Source of the DNA: Liolophura sinensis
Taxonomy: Eukaryota > Mollusca > Polyplacophora > Chitonida > Chitonidae
DNA length: 64,000 nt
Assembly: GCF_032854445.1 (NCBI RefSeq)
Contig: NC_088304.1
Coordinates: 8,131,704 to 8,195,703, forward strand
Direction: 5' to 3'
In this document: positions 11,313-24,526 of the stretch, piece after piece
Position numbering within the stretch: the first letter of the stretch is position 1
How the letters are laid out: each line of letters opens with the position of its first letter
The notes under the pieces: model-generated
Database searches by the model: none
Seen by the model: only the letters and a program-made list of their open reading frames with translations
What the model was told of the DNA's origin: nothing
Program-made: the position numbers and the translations under genes

Positions 11313-14300
11313 ATATTTCGTAATAGTTCGTAAGTTTGGTAATCATACAATGCATTGCCATAGAAACAATGAAAGTATTGTTTGCAGATTGGTGTTAAAG
11401 GCACAAACGTTCTGTTACAGCCACTTTGATTGGTAGTTATGCTGACAGCTTAACATCAACTCAGTTTGAAAATTTCACCACTGCTTTTTCAAACATATGG
11501 AGAGTGAAACTGAAAGTTAATGTTGTTTCCAAATGAGCTGTCAGAATTGTGAATGAAATTATTGACAAAGTATCAGCAAATTGCTGACAACTATATCTAA
11601 GAGTACTTTAACTCATAAATCTAGACTTTTCAAAACATTGAATTCATTCAATTGTTTGAATTTTAAGGAGGATGGACAATCATAATGATGTCACACCACT
11701 TTTTCATTATATTTACCTAGTTAGACTTTTCGTGAATTTTATTTTAAGCAATCTTTTACTCGTGGATAATACATGAAAGCAAATACATACTGTTTAGATA
11801 GTTCATAAAGCCCAACACAGACAACCATTCACTGCATTTTATCCAAGAAAAGAAAAAAAAAATAAAGTAATATTTTAGGCATAGTTTACAGTTGCCAGTC
11901 TAATGAATATTACATTCACTTTTTAGTTTCTTTCACAGTATGATAAATATTATCAGATATCTTAATCCAACTAACGATGAATTTTGAATTAAGACTGGCA
12001 CATACCGGTAATTATAGTTTACACATGTCCAACATTAAATGATAAAGATGTCTACATTAACTTGGTTCCACATCTAGAGATGCTTTCAATTTTGTAATGA
12101 ATTACTTGTGAATATGTATCTACAGATAAATTAAAATAGTTGGTTGTTTGAAAAATAACTACTTAATTTTTACCTTTCGTCAAGTAAACTGTGTAACACA
12201 TGTAAATACATGTAGGCATTTACAATACATGGCAATGAGTCTGTTTAAAGAGCTCTATACTGCATTCCACACACACTAGTTAACATTAAACTGATAATCA
12301 GTGTGATATTAAGACGTATATGTATGGCACTGACCATGAGCCAGATAGCAGTTTTGAGTGCCCATCGTTTCCCAAGTACTACCGTGTAGTACGTGTCACG
12401 CATGTATATTGTAAACAGAAGTACATAGGGATCCATTTATTTATTTATTTATTTATTTATTTGATTCGTGGTTTATGCATAGTGATCCATGCCATATTGC
12501 TACAACATTGTAGACTTTGCTGACAACCCAGGATTCACCTCTAGTTTTTGATGTGCATTTTTTAAGAAGTTTTCGAAGTCCATGGAAAGGTTTTTAGGTG
12601 TTGCAAAAATTCACACAAAATTATTGCAAGGATAATAATGCCTTTAATAATACAAGAAGATGTGCTGTTGATTTTCTCCCTAATAAGCACCATATACGTT
12701 CAGTGCACTCAAAACTGATATCTGCCTTATATAAGAGGAAACTTATATAAGTGGTTTCTTCATACTGCTTCCATGATTGGCTGGTGAACTCCGATCAAGC
12801 CCACCAGCCCTTTCTGGACTGCTATTGTCACTAATCCTGCATTGGACTGGTTAATCCGCACTCTCACAAGGTGTATCACCCTACTCCAGCAAGCTGAAAA
12901 TGCTAATATAGTACAAACTGATGTATGGCATACATTACATACCTGGCAGTGAAAACCTGATGATTGCAGAAATGCATACATGACAACATGAATTTCTTTA
13001 CAGTTAGAAAATCATTACAGTTTTCTATGCCATTCTCGGAAAGTCCATATAGTATTACAAACTGGCACTGTTTTTGCAACATTTGAGCAAATGATCAGAA
13101 AAGAACATAAAATGTAAGGAATGTTAAAACCTGTAGGCCACTCCGTCAACCCCAATTACAATAAAAAAAAAAAAAAAAATCATGAACTTACGAAAATAAT
13201 TCACATGCATACATTGTATATATTAACAGTTGTTCATATAAATATGAAAGTGAATTTGTGAGTGCTTGTGCACCTGCATATATCTATGACATGTCCATGG
13301 GTGTTCTTTTCTACACGAACAGGGTACACACTACCTTCTCACATCTGAAAGAGCAACTATCGGTGCAATTTATACACCTTTTTTTTAGTCAGTTTTGGAC
13401 GAAAAACTACACTGGTCGGTTTGGTGGATATCATGGCTTCCCAAAAAGTCCTCAGAATATGCTTAAATAAACACCTTGCAAACCTGTGAGAAGGCTGAAG
13501 AATTACAGTTCTAACATAACGATGAAAATGGTGCAGTATGAAACTTCATGTCGAGTCTGATTGTCTTTGCTAAATGCTATAGCTAGATAATTTACCTTGG
13601 TTGCAATAAAAAAAAAACTCTTGGGTGGAACAGATAAAATACCATTCACAATTAAATATATCAAGTGACAGTCGTTTGGAATGAAAGGGTCAATTTGTAC
13701 AGTGGTTTGGGAAGAGAAATCCCTTGTACACAGAGGTACCCATGCCCGCAAAATCAGTCATTCTTCAATAGTAGACTATCCTATTTCCTTTAATTTTTAA
13801 GACAAGATATTAGTAGTGGTGAAAGCAAAGAATTCCATTTTTTTTACCCCAATTTTTGGACAAGTAAAGATATGAATATGTTTTCTGTTTGATGGACTAA
13901 CCATGTGAAAAAAAAAATATTCCTGTTACAATTACACGTTGACTAAAAAAAGGAGTCAGGTGTCCCAAAAATTAGAAGAGTTAGGGTATAGGTTGATCAA
14001 TGTACCAATGAAATACATATGTTGTTTAATACAATTACACAGGGCTCACCAACGGGATGAGGAAAAATCACCGAATACGCTAAAATAGTCACCACAGCTG
14101 GGATTCTCTACTGAAAATATATTGATGAATGAACCATAACACTTCTCCTTCAGTAGCTACTAACTACAAAAATATGACCGGTCAAAATAATCTATGTTGT
14201 CTTTAGAAGAGGGAAAGGTCTGGACAGCTGACAACAGCAGATTTTCGACGGTACATTTATTCCGCTGATTACTGGAGGGATTGCTGGACAATTAGAACAA

Positions 14301-15689
14301 TGATTACCCTAAATAACCTAAAATTTTGTCCATGACTAAGTTGCTTAGTTCAGATTCTCGTCGGTCTGCTGATTTTGGAAAGGTGCTTTGAGAGGCGTTG
14401 ATGAAGGTAGGATGATATCAAACTGGGAAAATGTAAATTTTAGCACCAGAAGTATTTAAATATCTCGTGACATTAAATATTTGCCTCCAAAAAAATGCTC
14501 TTTTGTGGTCGAATTTTTAGATCATTTATGGTAACCTGCTGACAGGGTAAAGGAAGAGGAGAGAACTTTTCATCCTACTTGTTTATCAAAATAGTCTTTA
14601 TATAATGATTCTCATTAATATAGGTAACGAAAGCGAAAGTCACACATCTGCCAGCATCAACAATTTTTCACAAATCCATACAATGCTTTGTATATATACT
14701 GACTCCAATACTGGGATAAGGAAAATATACAGATGATCCAAACGTTGGAATTAGGCTTACGGGAGTAACCATTGTGAAAATAATTAAACCGCCAAACACC
14801 ATTATAATACATTGTAAACATCCGCTAAATATGTAACAGGACAACTATACCAGTCAGCAAACACGCTAAAACTACCATTTGGCCTCTTGCGATTTGCATT
14901 ATATGGATGTAACATACACGTCAGTACACGAGTAATGATTGCACAACGCTTTTGGGTAACCATGGTAACAGGACAACATCCGACGTGTCTAATACTTCAG
15001 ATTTGGAAGCAAAGGCTACAAAACAGCTTGCATGTAGGAGAAACATGAATATAAAACTTCAGCTTGACACATCAAGGACTTCAATGTTTATCTTAACGTG
15101 AATTCTAATGCACAAAAGCGCCATGAATGTGATGAATCTGGCAATCCCTAATTAACATACATGCAAATCATCAACAATAGAACACACCCCCTCATGTTAT
15201 TTTGCTTTACAGGTATGCAAAACCTGAGCTCAATAAACGCAGTACTTTTAGACACACCACCTTTTAACATTTTAACACCGACTGCACAAGACACTTAAGT
15301 CATGAATTCTGGAATTTCCGGTAATTAATTCAACACAAGGAAGGGTGTGAAGGTGGTGAATTTGGCAATTCACGATGCTTAACATACATGCTGGTCGTCA
15401 ACAACAGAACACACCCTCGTGATATTGTGCTTCACAGGTATGCAACATTTGAGCTTGATGCATGTACACTGTATGCAGTTATATCTGAGGTTCCACCACT
15501 GACATTTAGCTTAACACTGATTTGATCTCTACTATACACAAGACGCTAACTCACAAATTTTGTGACTTCTGGTAATTAATCAGAGTGAGTGGACACCTCT
15601 CAGTAGTGTACGACATCAGCTGCTACCTGCACTTTGTCCAGGCCAGGTAAACACTGAATTATGGTAACCTGTTCATTATTACAAATTTG
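11313..15689. other. AT-rich non-coding stretch
   Basis: About 4.4 kb with no supportable exon. Visible items are an ATTT microsatellite at 12437-12462, A runs near 13163, and a short dispersed motif near 13963 (tgtcccaaaaattagaagag) that recurs at 41779 with changes. Part of it may be intergenic sequence between RMND1 and the metallopeptidase gene. Confidence 0.5.
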
Positions 15690-15880
15690 ATGTGTGTAAT
15701 AAAACACAGCTCACACTAACATAACAGTTATTACACATTTGATGAGTGTAATAAAACACAGTTCACAACAGCATAATGATTATTACACATCTGATGAGTA
15801 ATAAAACACAGTTCACAGTAGCAAAATGATTATTACACATTTGATATATGTAATACAGCACAGTTCACATGCAGTAACCT
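15690..15880. repeat. About 53-bp tandem repeat, four copies
   Basis: The unit contains attacacatttgatgagtgt and aataaaacacagttcaca. The copies are diverged and slightly unequal in length. Confidence 0.8.
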
Positions 15881-16429
15881 GAAAATGATACATATCTGAA
15901 ATGTATTAACAAAACATCTACATTTTGCAGTAATCTGAAACAACCAGCAATACTGCTCCAATCATTACATTTGGTTGAACTGAAGTCTAACACACACATG
16001 GTCATTACTTTCATTACCAATGGTTGCCCATAAGATGATATTTATTACTGATAAATATATTACACAAGGGTGACGAAGATCTTCCTTCATGTTTTTATAG
16101 TAACCTCCGATGTATTACTCCAGTTATCAACGTTTTATCAATGTGAAAAATTCAGTTTTATATCACAGGAGATGTTTACTTGACAGCAAATCAACCCTCT
16201 TTTCACCTCCTTAGCTATTATGGAATCCAAACTATTATGAATTATGTCCCCTTCCCTGTCACTTCTAATATGTACATGGATATAACAACAGATCAACACT
16301 GTCTGGCATATACAAATGAAACTGTCCAGAGATCATAAAGTATTCTTCCAAACATTTCAAACAATGACACAGGCACATATATGACATGTATAGAACAACT
16401 AACATGGGTTACTATGTCCTGACAATTTT

Positions 16430-17600
16430 TAATACCACTATCAAGATAACAATTTACAACAATCAAGATAACAATTCACTACCACCAGGAGAGAATTCAC
16501 CACCATGGTGACAATTTACCACAATCAAGATAACAATTAATGCCAAAATCAAGTTAATTTACCATGATCAAGGTAACAATTTACCATCATCCCGGTAATA
16601 ATTCTCCATCAAGGTAGCAATTTACCACCATCATGTGGACAATTTACCACCATCATGGGGACAATTTACCACCATCATGAAGACAATTTACCACCATCAA
16701 GGGGACAATTTACCACCATCATGGGGGCAATTTACCACCATCAAGGTGACAATTTACCACCATCATGAGGCAATTTACCACCATCATGGAGACAATTTAC
16801 CACTATTAAGGTGACAGTTTACCACGATCATAGGGCCAATTTACCACAATCATGGGGACAATTTACCAACATCATGGAGGCAATTTACCACCATTAAGGT
16901 GACAGTTTACCAACTTCATGGGACAATTTACCACCATCAAGGTGACAAATTACCACCATCATGGAGGCAATTTACCACCATCAAGGTGACAATTTACCAC
17001 CATCATGGAGGCAATTTACCACATCATGGAGACAATTTACCAACATTAAGGTGACAGTTTACCACGATGATGGGGCCAATTTACCACACTCATGGGGGAC
17101 AATTTACCACCATCATGGGGCCAATTTACCACAATCATGGGGACAATTTACCAACATCATGGAGGCAATTTACCACCATCATGGGGACAATTTACCACCA
17201 TCATGGGGACATTTACCACCATCATGGAGGACAATTTAACACCATTAAGGTGACAGTTTACCACGATCATAGGGCCAATTTACCACAATCCTGGGGACAA
17301 TTTACCAACATCATGGAGGCATTTACCACCATCAAGGTGACAAATTACCACCATCATGGGGACAATTTACCACCATCAAGAGGACAATTTACCACCATTA
17401 AGGTGACAGTTTACCAACATCATGGAGGCAATTTACCACCATCAAGGTGACAATTTACCACCATTAAGGTAACAGTTTACCACACTCATAGGGACAATTT
17501 ACCACCACCAAGGTGACACATTAACACCATCATAGGAACAATTTACCACCATTAAGGTGACAACTTGCCACCATTAAGGTAACAACATTCCTGATTTGAT
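16430..17600. repeat. 21-bp tandem array
   Basis: More than 50 copies of a unit of about 21 bp built on caatttaccaccatcatggg, with subtypes ending in catggaggc, caaggtgac or cattaaggtgacagt. The subtypes recur in the same order (for example near 16800 and 17040), which indicates duplication of multi-unit blocks. ORFs here are repeat read-through. Confidence 0.9.
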
Positions 17601-19904
17601 ATTAAAACCAATACAACTCACATGTAACATACTCTCTGACACAAAACACAACAACACATTTGATAGATTTACATAAAGTCTCTGTACATATACAAATGTA
17701 TATACAATGTGTTCAATGCTGCCTTACACATACATGGCCATAAAATAACCACAGATATACAATAACAGTAAATATGACAACACAACAATCATAACCGTAA
17801 CAATTCAGTTACTGTTCTTGACAGGGAGCTCTTCATACTGGAGGTAAAAAAAATCCTGCTTTTAGAGTGAATAGCATAAATTCTGTGGATGACGTGAAGA
17901 TACATGTAGGTAAGATTTCTACAGGAATACCTTCACAGATGTACACTAGAAGAGTGCCCTGGCCTTCTACTACAGTTTATGGTATACACACGGCACTGTC
18001 CTCCACAGTATGTTCTAAACATACCCTCACATTTTCACATGTAACTGAATGAAACACACGAAGCTTGAAGGTACAATGTAAATCACTGTGGAAAACAAGG
18101 ATAGATAACTCTGTTTGACAGGTGTTGCAGAGCCTCTGATGGCCTGTAAAACCAGACACCTTAAGAACAAAACATTAAACGATATAAAATCAGGACAGAG
18201 ATAGTAACAAAGAATATCATATAATTATATCACTATTGAAATAAGGGTAAATAAAAGTATTAAGATAAATATCTTTCACATGGAATGCCTCCTACTGACA
18301 AGGGGAGACATCTGAGGGAGGGGAGCACCCAGGGGTACGTGTATATGAAACATACGCAGGCATCATCTAGACACCTACACGTACATACAATGTGTCACTT
18401 GCAATAGGCTTATTTTTGGACATTTCTGAATATCATATATATCACTTTCTGAGGCTTGGGTTGGGCAAGAGTGAAAAATTGTAGGAGGAATAGGGGGAAG
18501 GCTGTCAGTGACCCTCACGACAGTTCTTTTAATACATGCGCATGTAGCACATTAGGCTGATTGTGATTTTGGTGTTTAGTGCTCATCACTAGAGAGTATT
18601 TCTCCAAAGATGGCAGTAAGAGTAACCAGAGGCAAGCCTAATGTATATGCGACAATGACAGAAGGCAAGTTATCCCAACAACGCAAACAGCCACATGACC
18701 TGCCAATGTGGCCCAAGAGCCACCAGAAATGTGGGAATATCACGTGCATGTCCTACACTAGGTATACACTACTTCTGCTACAGACATTCTGAACAGACAT
18801 TTAGGGTTTCTGAATGTGACAAAGTGCCAGATGATGTGGGAGAAATTCTGCATGATGTAACAAAAAAAAAAAAAAAAACAAAAAAAAAAAAAAAAGAAAT
18901 CAAAAACTGGTTTTAAAATATGAAGTATTCACAGGCCCTTCATTCTTCATATTAAAGTGAGCCACCCCAGCACGATAGACATGTGTTCTAGTCATGCCAG
19001 TTTCTGCAACACACAGATCCACAGCCACCTTACAACGGTCTGGCTAATGACACATGCAAGAGAATGCTGTTTAACACTATGTTATTAATCAATGGGAGAC
19101 TCGGGGACGAGCTGCAAAAACAGCCCAAACGACAGTAGAATGCAACATTTGCCCGTCACGTTGCAGTGCGTGTGTACTTCAGATATGTTTTATGAGCACA
19201 TGTACACCGATAATTGTGACGTAATAAAGGAAAGAACAAATGAGTTCACAGCTTTAGACCATTCTTGGTGCAGGCAGGAAAGAGTAAGCTTGAAGTATCT
19301 AATAAAGTTTACCAACATAGCACATGGGTTTGATTGTACAACATGCTGAGGCCCTTTTACTGACACAGGAACAATCATGCAGATATGTCTTAACTTTGTA
19401 TAACATCGTTTTCAGGTCCCAGAAATTCCTCAGAAAACCTATCTGGAATTCATTAAAAAATAAGGTACAATTTTCAAAAAAAAAAAAACCCCAAAAAACA
19501 ACAACATGCAGCAGTGTTTAAACATAATTAAAAACTGCGGTTTTGTTAGCTAAATATGCATACGTCTGTGAAATTATTCCTCTCTCAGGATTTCATATAA
19601 AGGATGAATTACCAATTTAAAACCCTGTTTACTGAGATCAAATTTAAGGAACACATTCATGTTGTTACTATTGAAAGTAACCAATGTGAGGTCAAGTAGA
19701 TCATTTGTTAATGTGAAATTCTCAATGAACTCTATAGCGCTATCAAAACACTGTTTCAACATTAGAATTCTTTAAACTTTATATGATGTAACTTGATAAA
19801 CTGTCTCCACTATGATGCATTGTTTTAAATGGAATAAAACTGGCACATAAATCTTGAGCTTAAACAAGTACATGCAAATTGCCTCATGAACATGCAAGGC
19901 TAAG
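17601..19904. other. Non-coding stretch
   Basis: No exon with convincing splice sites. There are A-rich runs at 18860-18897 and 19479-19490. Confidence 0.5.
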
Positions 19905-20470
19905 GGCTTGAAACATCCTGAACTATTTGACCTCAAAATGGATGCTAAGGCCTGGAGACATCATGGACTGTTTGACCTCAGAATGGATGCCTGTGCCCTT
20001 AGATATCCTGAACTATCTGACCTCAAAATGAATGTTAAGGCCTAGAGACAACCTGTTTAGCCTCAAAATGGATGCTGTGCATGGTGCATTGACACTTCCT
20101 TAACTGTTTGACTTCAAAATGGATGCTGAGGAATTGACACATCCTGAACTATTTGACATCAAAATAGATGGTCATGCTGGCTTCCTCTCCGGACGTAAGT
20201 GGGAAGGTCTGTCAGCAACCTGCGGATGGTCGTGGGTTTCTCCCGGCCTCTGCCCGGTTTCCTCCCACCATAATGCTGGCGGCCGTCGTATAAGTGAAAT
20301 ATTCTAGAGTGTGGCGTAAAACATCAATCAAATAAATAAATAAATCAAAATGGATGACAATGTCTTTAGACACCCAGAACTATCTGACCTCCAAATGGAT
20401 GCTAAGGCTGAGAGACACCATGGACTATTTGACCTCAAAATGAATGCTGTGCCTTGGGAGTCCTTGAGCT
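19905..20470. repeat. About 46-bp degenerate array interrupted by a SINE
   Basis: The units share ctatttgacctcaaaatgga followed by tgctaaggc and a cctggagacatc-like part. About eight units lie on the two sides of a SINE at 20165-20346. The unit on the right continues the same pattern, so the SINE landed in an existing array. Confidence 0.8.
20165..20346 (+). mobile_element. SINE-like element, family A
   Basis: It contains ggcttcctctccggacgtaa, cctgcggatggtcgtgggtt, cctcccaccataatgctggc, gtataagtgaaatattc and an (AAAT)n tail. It lacks the complete tRNA-like head. It sits inside the 46-bp array, and the array motif tcaaaatagatg / tcaaaatggatg on both sides may be an approximate target duplication. 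Confidence 0.9.
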
Positions 20471-20844
20471 ACATACATTTAAATATGACCTGATATAACA
20501 TCATTAATGACACATTAACTTATCTTTTACTTCACTTCAGAACAGAGGTCATCTTGTAATGAGGCCTCACTTCAAACTGGATGATGACACTACGATATCT
20601 TCAGGCTACTGGATCAGATCACCTAATATTGGATGTTAGTAGAGTGAAGAGATCTTCAGAACACAGAGACGGTATCAAAACCTTAAACTAGATGTCCTTG
20701 CTGTGAAAGCACCTTTAGCCTGTAAGCCTACATCTCAAGCTGAATATCAGCATGTTGGGGAGATAGTCCTTCTGTAGGCATTTATCAAAGCACCTCAAGA
20801 TGTTGGTACTATAAAAAACGAGTTCCAGTTTGTGGACCATCATT

Positions 20845-21165
20845 CAAGCACCTGTAACTACACATTTATGTATGGTTGACCTCTAACAAGATGCTAATGC
20901 TCTTCATTCAAGCACCTCAAACTAGACATTTTCACATGGTTGACCTCTAACAAGATGCTAATGCTCCTCATTCAAGCACCTCAAACTAGACATTTTCACA
21001 TGGTTGACCTCTAACAGGGAGCTGGTGCTCTTCATTCAAGCACCTCAAACTAGACATTTTCACATGGTTGACCTCTAACAAGATGCTAATGCTCCTCATT
21101 CAAGGACCTCAAACTAGACATTTTCACATGGTTGACCTCTAACAGGGAGCTGGTGCTCTTCCAGA
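20845..21165. repeat. About 64-bp tandem array downstream of the metallopeptidase stop codon
   Basis: Four to five copies of a unit containing cattttcacatggttgacct and cattcaagcacctcaaacta. It ends 20 bases from the stop codon at 21185, so it probably lies in the 3' UTR. I did not find a clear polyadenylation signal. Confidence 0.85.
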
Positions 21166-21184
21166 CGTCTCAACAAGCCGCAGA

Positions 21185-21416
21185 TCACCTCGGCAGGTCA
21201 GCCACCTTGACTTTCCGCTTCACAATGTTCCCGTAGGTGTCTTCAGCCAAACATGTAATGCTGACAGCATTTTCCGGCAGGTTTTTCATGCGGCCAAGTT
21301 TGAGGGTGAACTCGATGGGTGGATGGACAAGGAACTCCCAGTGGTGGAACACCATACCCTCGGGGTCTGTGCGGACTTCCACCAGACGTAGCCCCGCACG
21401 ACTCTTCACCTTACCC
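21185..21416 (-). CDS. Metallopeptidase last exon
   Basis: The C-terminal exon begins in phase 2 after tgctcctag. It reads GKVKSRAGLRLVEVRTDPEG, then FHHWEFLVHPPIEFTLKLG and ends KVKVADLPR followed by TGA at 21185. The compact beta-rich pattern (RLVEVR, HHWEF) is characteristic of the end of this family as I recall it. With this exon the seven exons sum to 1904 bases, one short of a whole number of codons, which is the base missing in exon 2. Confidence 0.8.
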
Positions 21417-21519
21417 CTAGGAGCACCAACAGGAAACGATACACAAATGTCAACAGGTAAAATCTTCAAAAGTCTTCACACTGCACTCTAAAACACTTTA
21501 TTTGCCAAGTGGAATTAAA

Positions 21520-22235
21520 TTATTTATTTATTTGATTGGTGTTTTACGCTGTACTGTACGAGTATTTTATGACAGCAGCCAGCATTATGGTGGGAGGAAA
21601 CCAAACAGGGCCCAGGGGAAACCCACTACCACTCACAGGTCGCTGACAGACCTTCCCACATACAGCTGGAGAGGAAGCCAGCATTATGATGGAAGGAAAC
21701 TGAACAGAGCCCATGGGAAACCCACAACCATCCGCAGGTTGCTGGCAGACCTTCCCACATAAAGCTGGAGAGGAAGCCAGCATTATAGTGGGAGGAAACT
21801 GAACAGAGCCCAGGGGAACCCACAACCATCCGCAGGTCACTGGTAAACCTTCCAACATACAGCTGGAGAGGAAGCCAGCATTATGGTGGGAGGAAACTGA
21901 ACAGAGCCCAGGGCAAACTCACAACCATCCGCAGGTCGCTGTCAGACCTTCCCACATACAGCTGGAGAGGAAGCCAGCATATTGTGGGAAACCAAACAGA
22001 GTCTAGGGGAAACCCACAACCATCCGCAAATAGCTGGCAAACCTTCCCACATACAGCTGGAGAAGAAGCCAGCATTATGGTGGGAGGAAACCCAACAGAG
22101 CCCAGGGGAAACCCACAACCATCCACAAATCGCTGGCAAACCTTCCCACATACAGCTGGAGAAGAAGCCAGCATTGGAGAGGGGCTCCCGAGTCATTGTG
22201 CACACTGGAAGGCTAACTCCCTCGACCACAGAGGT
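21520..22235 (-). mobile_element. SINE-like element, family A, with internal tandem amplification
   Basis: The element is in reverse orientation, in intron 6 of the metallopeptidase gene. Its tail (ttatttatttgattggtgtt) is at 21520 and its tRNA-like end is near 22180-22235 (ggctaactccctcgaccaca). Between them, about 108 bp of the body (agccagcattatggtgggag to catacagctggagaggaagc) is repeated about six times at 21577-22173. A normal copy has this body once. Confidence 0.88.
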
Positions 22236-22671
22236 CAATTTGTCACATGGGTATAGATACACATATTTAAGATGGCCATGCCTTCATGACCCACATGTTT
22301 AACCAAGTTGGCTAGAACAAAAGTGTCAAAAGTTATTTGTTACTTGCTAGCACATGTAGACTCACAAAACAGTTCTAAGGCTAAATACTCAGTTACACTG
22401 TATATTCTGTAGTTTTAGATTTTTCCACAAACTCAAACTATCTATACACTTATATATATGCCTCTTAAGTGCTGAACTTGAAATACTTCATCTAATACAT
22501 GTTACTATAATGTCTTTTTACTAAAACACTCATTTTAAGTTTTGTCAAATGTAGCTAATTTTTAGGCATTCCCCAGAAGAACAAATTACTCAAATTTACG
22601 CTGTCTTTGAAAAATTGAAATGATGTCAGGGATATTCTAACGCAGTGAAGAATGCCTGTAACAGAGCTTAC

Positions 22672-22725
22672 CCAGAGATGTCTGGAAGTTTTCTGGGGTC
22701 TGACGGTGAAGCAGCGTTAAACCAC
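22672..22725 (-). CDS. Metallopeptidase exon 5b (54 bases)
   Basis: A small exon of 18 codons reading WFNAASPSDPRKLPDIS. It is entered after ctgttacag in phase 2 and leaves at CTCTGG|GTAAGC in phase 2. I looked for it because family members usually have a Trp-Phe-Asn segment after the HHK of the previous exon; both phases and the peptide fit. Its acceptor region is repeated upstream at 22726-22915. Skipping it would keep the frame, so it could be a cassette exon. Confidence 0.75.
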
Positions 22726-22915
22726 CTGTAACAGTTCAATAGCAGAACAAACACCATTTAACCACAGTAACTGATCATCAACAGAAGAAGTAGCATTAAA
22801 CCAGAAGCATCAGCATTAAACTACCTGTAACATATCAATAATAGAAGCAACAGCTTTAAACCACCTGTAACAGATCAACAACAGAAGAAGCAGCATTAAA
22901 CCATCTGCAACATCT
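22708..22915 (-). repeat. About 48-bp array made from the exon 5b acceptor junction
   Basis: On the minus strand, about four degenerate copies precede exon 5b, each with gatctgttacag|GTGGTTTAA and GCTGCTTC or close variants. The unit therefore includes the branch and acceptor region plus the first 20 or so exon bases. Only the last copy continues into a complete exon with a donor. Confidence 0.75.
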
Positions 22916-23009
22916 GTTTCTCTGAACATCTGAACTATATCATGCGTCTTTATGCAGTTCCATGCAGACAACTTCACCATAATCTGATCTACAAGTACAT
23001 TATCACAGA

Positions 23010-23335
23010 TCTCTATACCCAGTTCTACAGATGTCTGTACCCAATTCTACACAGATGTCTATATAGAGTTCTACACATGTCTATATAGAGTTCTACACAG
23101 ATGTCTATACACAGTTCTACCGATGTCTATACACAGTTCTACACAGATGTCTATACACAGTTCTACACAGATGTCTATATACAGTTCTACACAGATGTCT
23201 ATATACAGTTCTACAGAGGTCTATACACAGTTCTACACAGATGTCTATATACAGTTTTACACAGATGTCTATACACAGCTCTACAGAGGTCTATACACAG
23301 TTCTACACAGATGTCTATATATAGTTCTATACCGA
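23010..23335. repeat. 24-bp tandem array in intron 5
   Basis: About 13 copies of a unit with ctacacagatgtctatacac, varying between tatacacagtt and tatatagagtt. It begins about 40 bases inside the intron from the exon 5 donor and does not include the junction. Confidence 0.9.
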
Positions 23336-23374
23336 ATCAGATCTAACCAATCAGCACAGTGTAAATGTGCTTAC

Positions 23375-23570
23375 TTGTGATGTTTGAGGAGAACAGCTGA
23401 GGATCTGTACCAATGGGCACCATCATCTGCAAATTTAATGTCCGGTAACGTGAGGTCCGAGTCGCCTCCCTCTGGCGAGTTTGGCAGTGTAGAGGGGTGT
23501 GAAGATGTCGGGGAGAGCGACGAGGTAGATGCATTTGAGCTCACGCTAGAACAGCTGCTGGTTCGGCGCC
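23375..23570 (-). CDS. Metallopeptidase exon 5
   Basis: It is entered in phase 1 after tgttgtgatcag, so the split codon becomes CGG. It reads through a Ser/Thr/Pro-rich linker to LPDIKFADDGAHWYRSSAVL and LKHHK. The HWYRSSAVLL part resembles the conserved segment that follows the zinc site in this family, as I remember it. The donor is CACAA|GTAAGC, phase 2. The linker is probably disordered. Confidence 0.75.
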
Positions 23571-23837
23571 CTGATCACAACAGGAAGTCAATGGATAAAA
23601 TCACATGTTGGTGTAAAAATGCAACAAGAATGATAATGCCAGTAAATAGATAGTAATAACAAATGATTATTTTAAAAAAGCAAGACCACAAGTTTATGTA
23701 AAATGCTTGTATACAGCATTTATGAGATGGTCCAGCATTTGTTCTAAACAGGCAACCATCATTTTCTGATTATACCGCTATTCATAGATTAAATTCTTGT
23801 GACATACACAAACGATAAGGCAAGAAGGTCTTGTGTT

Positions 23838-24115
23838 GATTTATTTATTTCTTTGATGGGTGTTTTATGCTCAAGAATATTTCACTTATATGATGACAAC
23901 CAGCATTAAGGTGGAAACCGGGCAAAGCCCTGGGAATACCCACGACCATCCGCAGGATGCTGGAAGACCTTCCGATGTACATCTGGAGAGGAAGTCTGTA
24001 TGAGCTCGACTTGAACTCACAGACTGCAGTGACTGGGTCACTGCGCATGCTGACCATGTTTTACACCATACTCAAGAATATTTCACTTATACGACAGCGG
24101 CCAGCAATATGGTAA
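23838..24115 (-). mobile_element. SINE-like element, family A, compound
   Basis: It lies in reverse orientation in intron 4. The tail is ttatttatttctttgatggg and the body has accatccgcaggatgctgga and acatctggagaggaagtctg. A second partial copy (cactcaagaatatttcactt-like, cggccagcaatatggtaaga) follows from 24062, so two elements or a nested insertion are joined. Confidence 0.8.
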
Positions 24116-24526
24116 GAGGAGACCAAAATGTTTGTCATTGTTTTCTGATTCCAGGTTTACAAATTAAATAGTATAACTTTTAAATCTGGCAGTAAAATAT
24201 CTGCCGCTGATTTTATTGGTTGCAGTCTGAAAGATATATAATATAATTAAGGCGTACAATAAAGAGAGGTCAAACCACAGCAGTGAAGAAGTGTGATGGC
24301 TGGCAAATGGTCACTTGTAACCGCTGTCAATTTACCTCAGTTAGGTTTCTATTCTAACTGTTCATGTAAATGCACAAATAGTAGCAAATTACATGACCCC
24401 CCTGCCACAATGTCTACGTTAGCAGAGCATAACAAATTTCACACCCCCTAGTTACAATTTCTGTGCCGACATGCCTAAATGTCAAAACTGCCACAGCTGA
24501 GACTTCTCAGTAAGAGCAGTGAAGAA

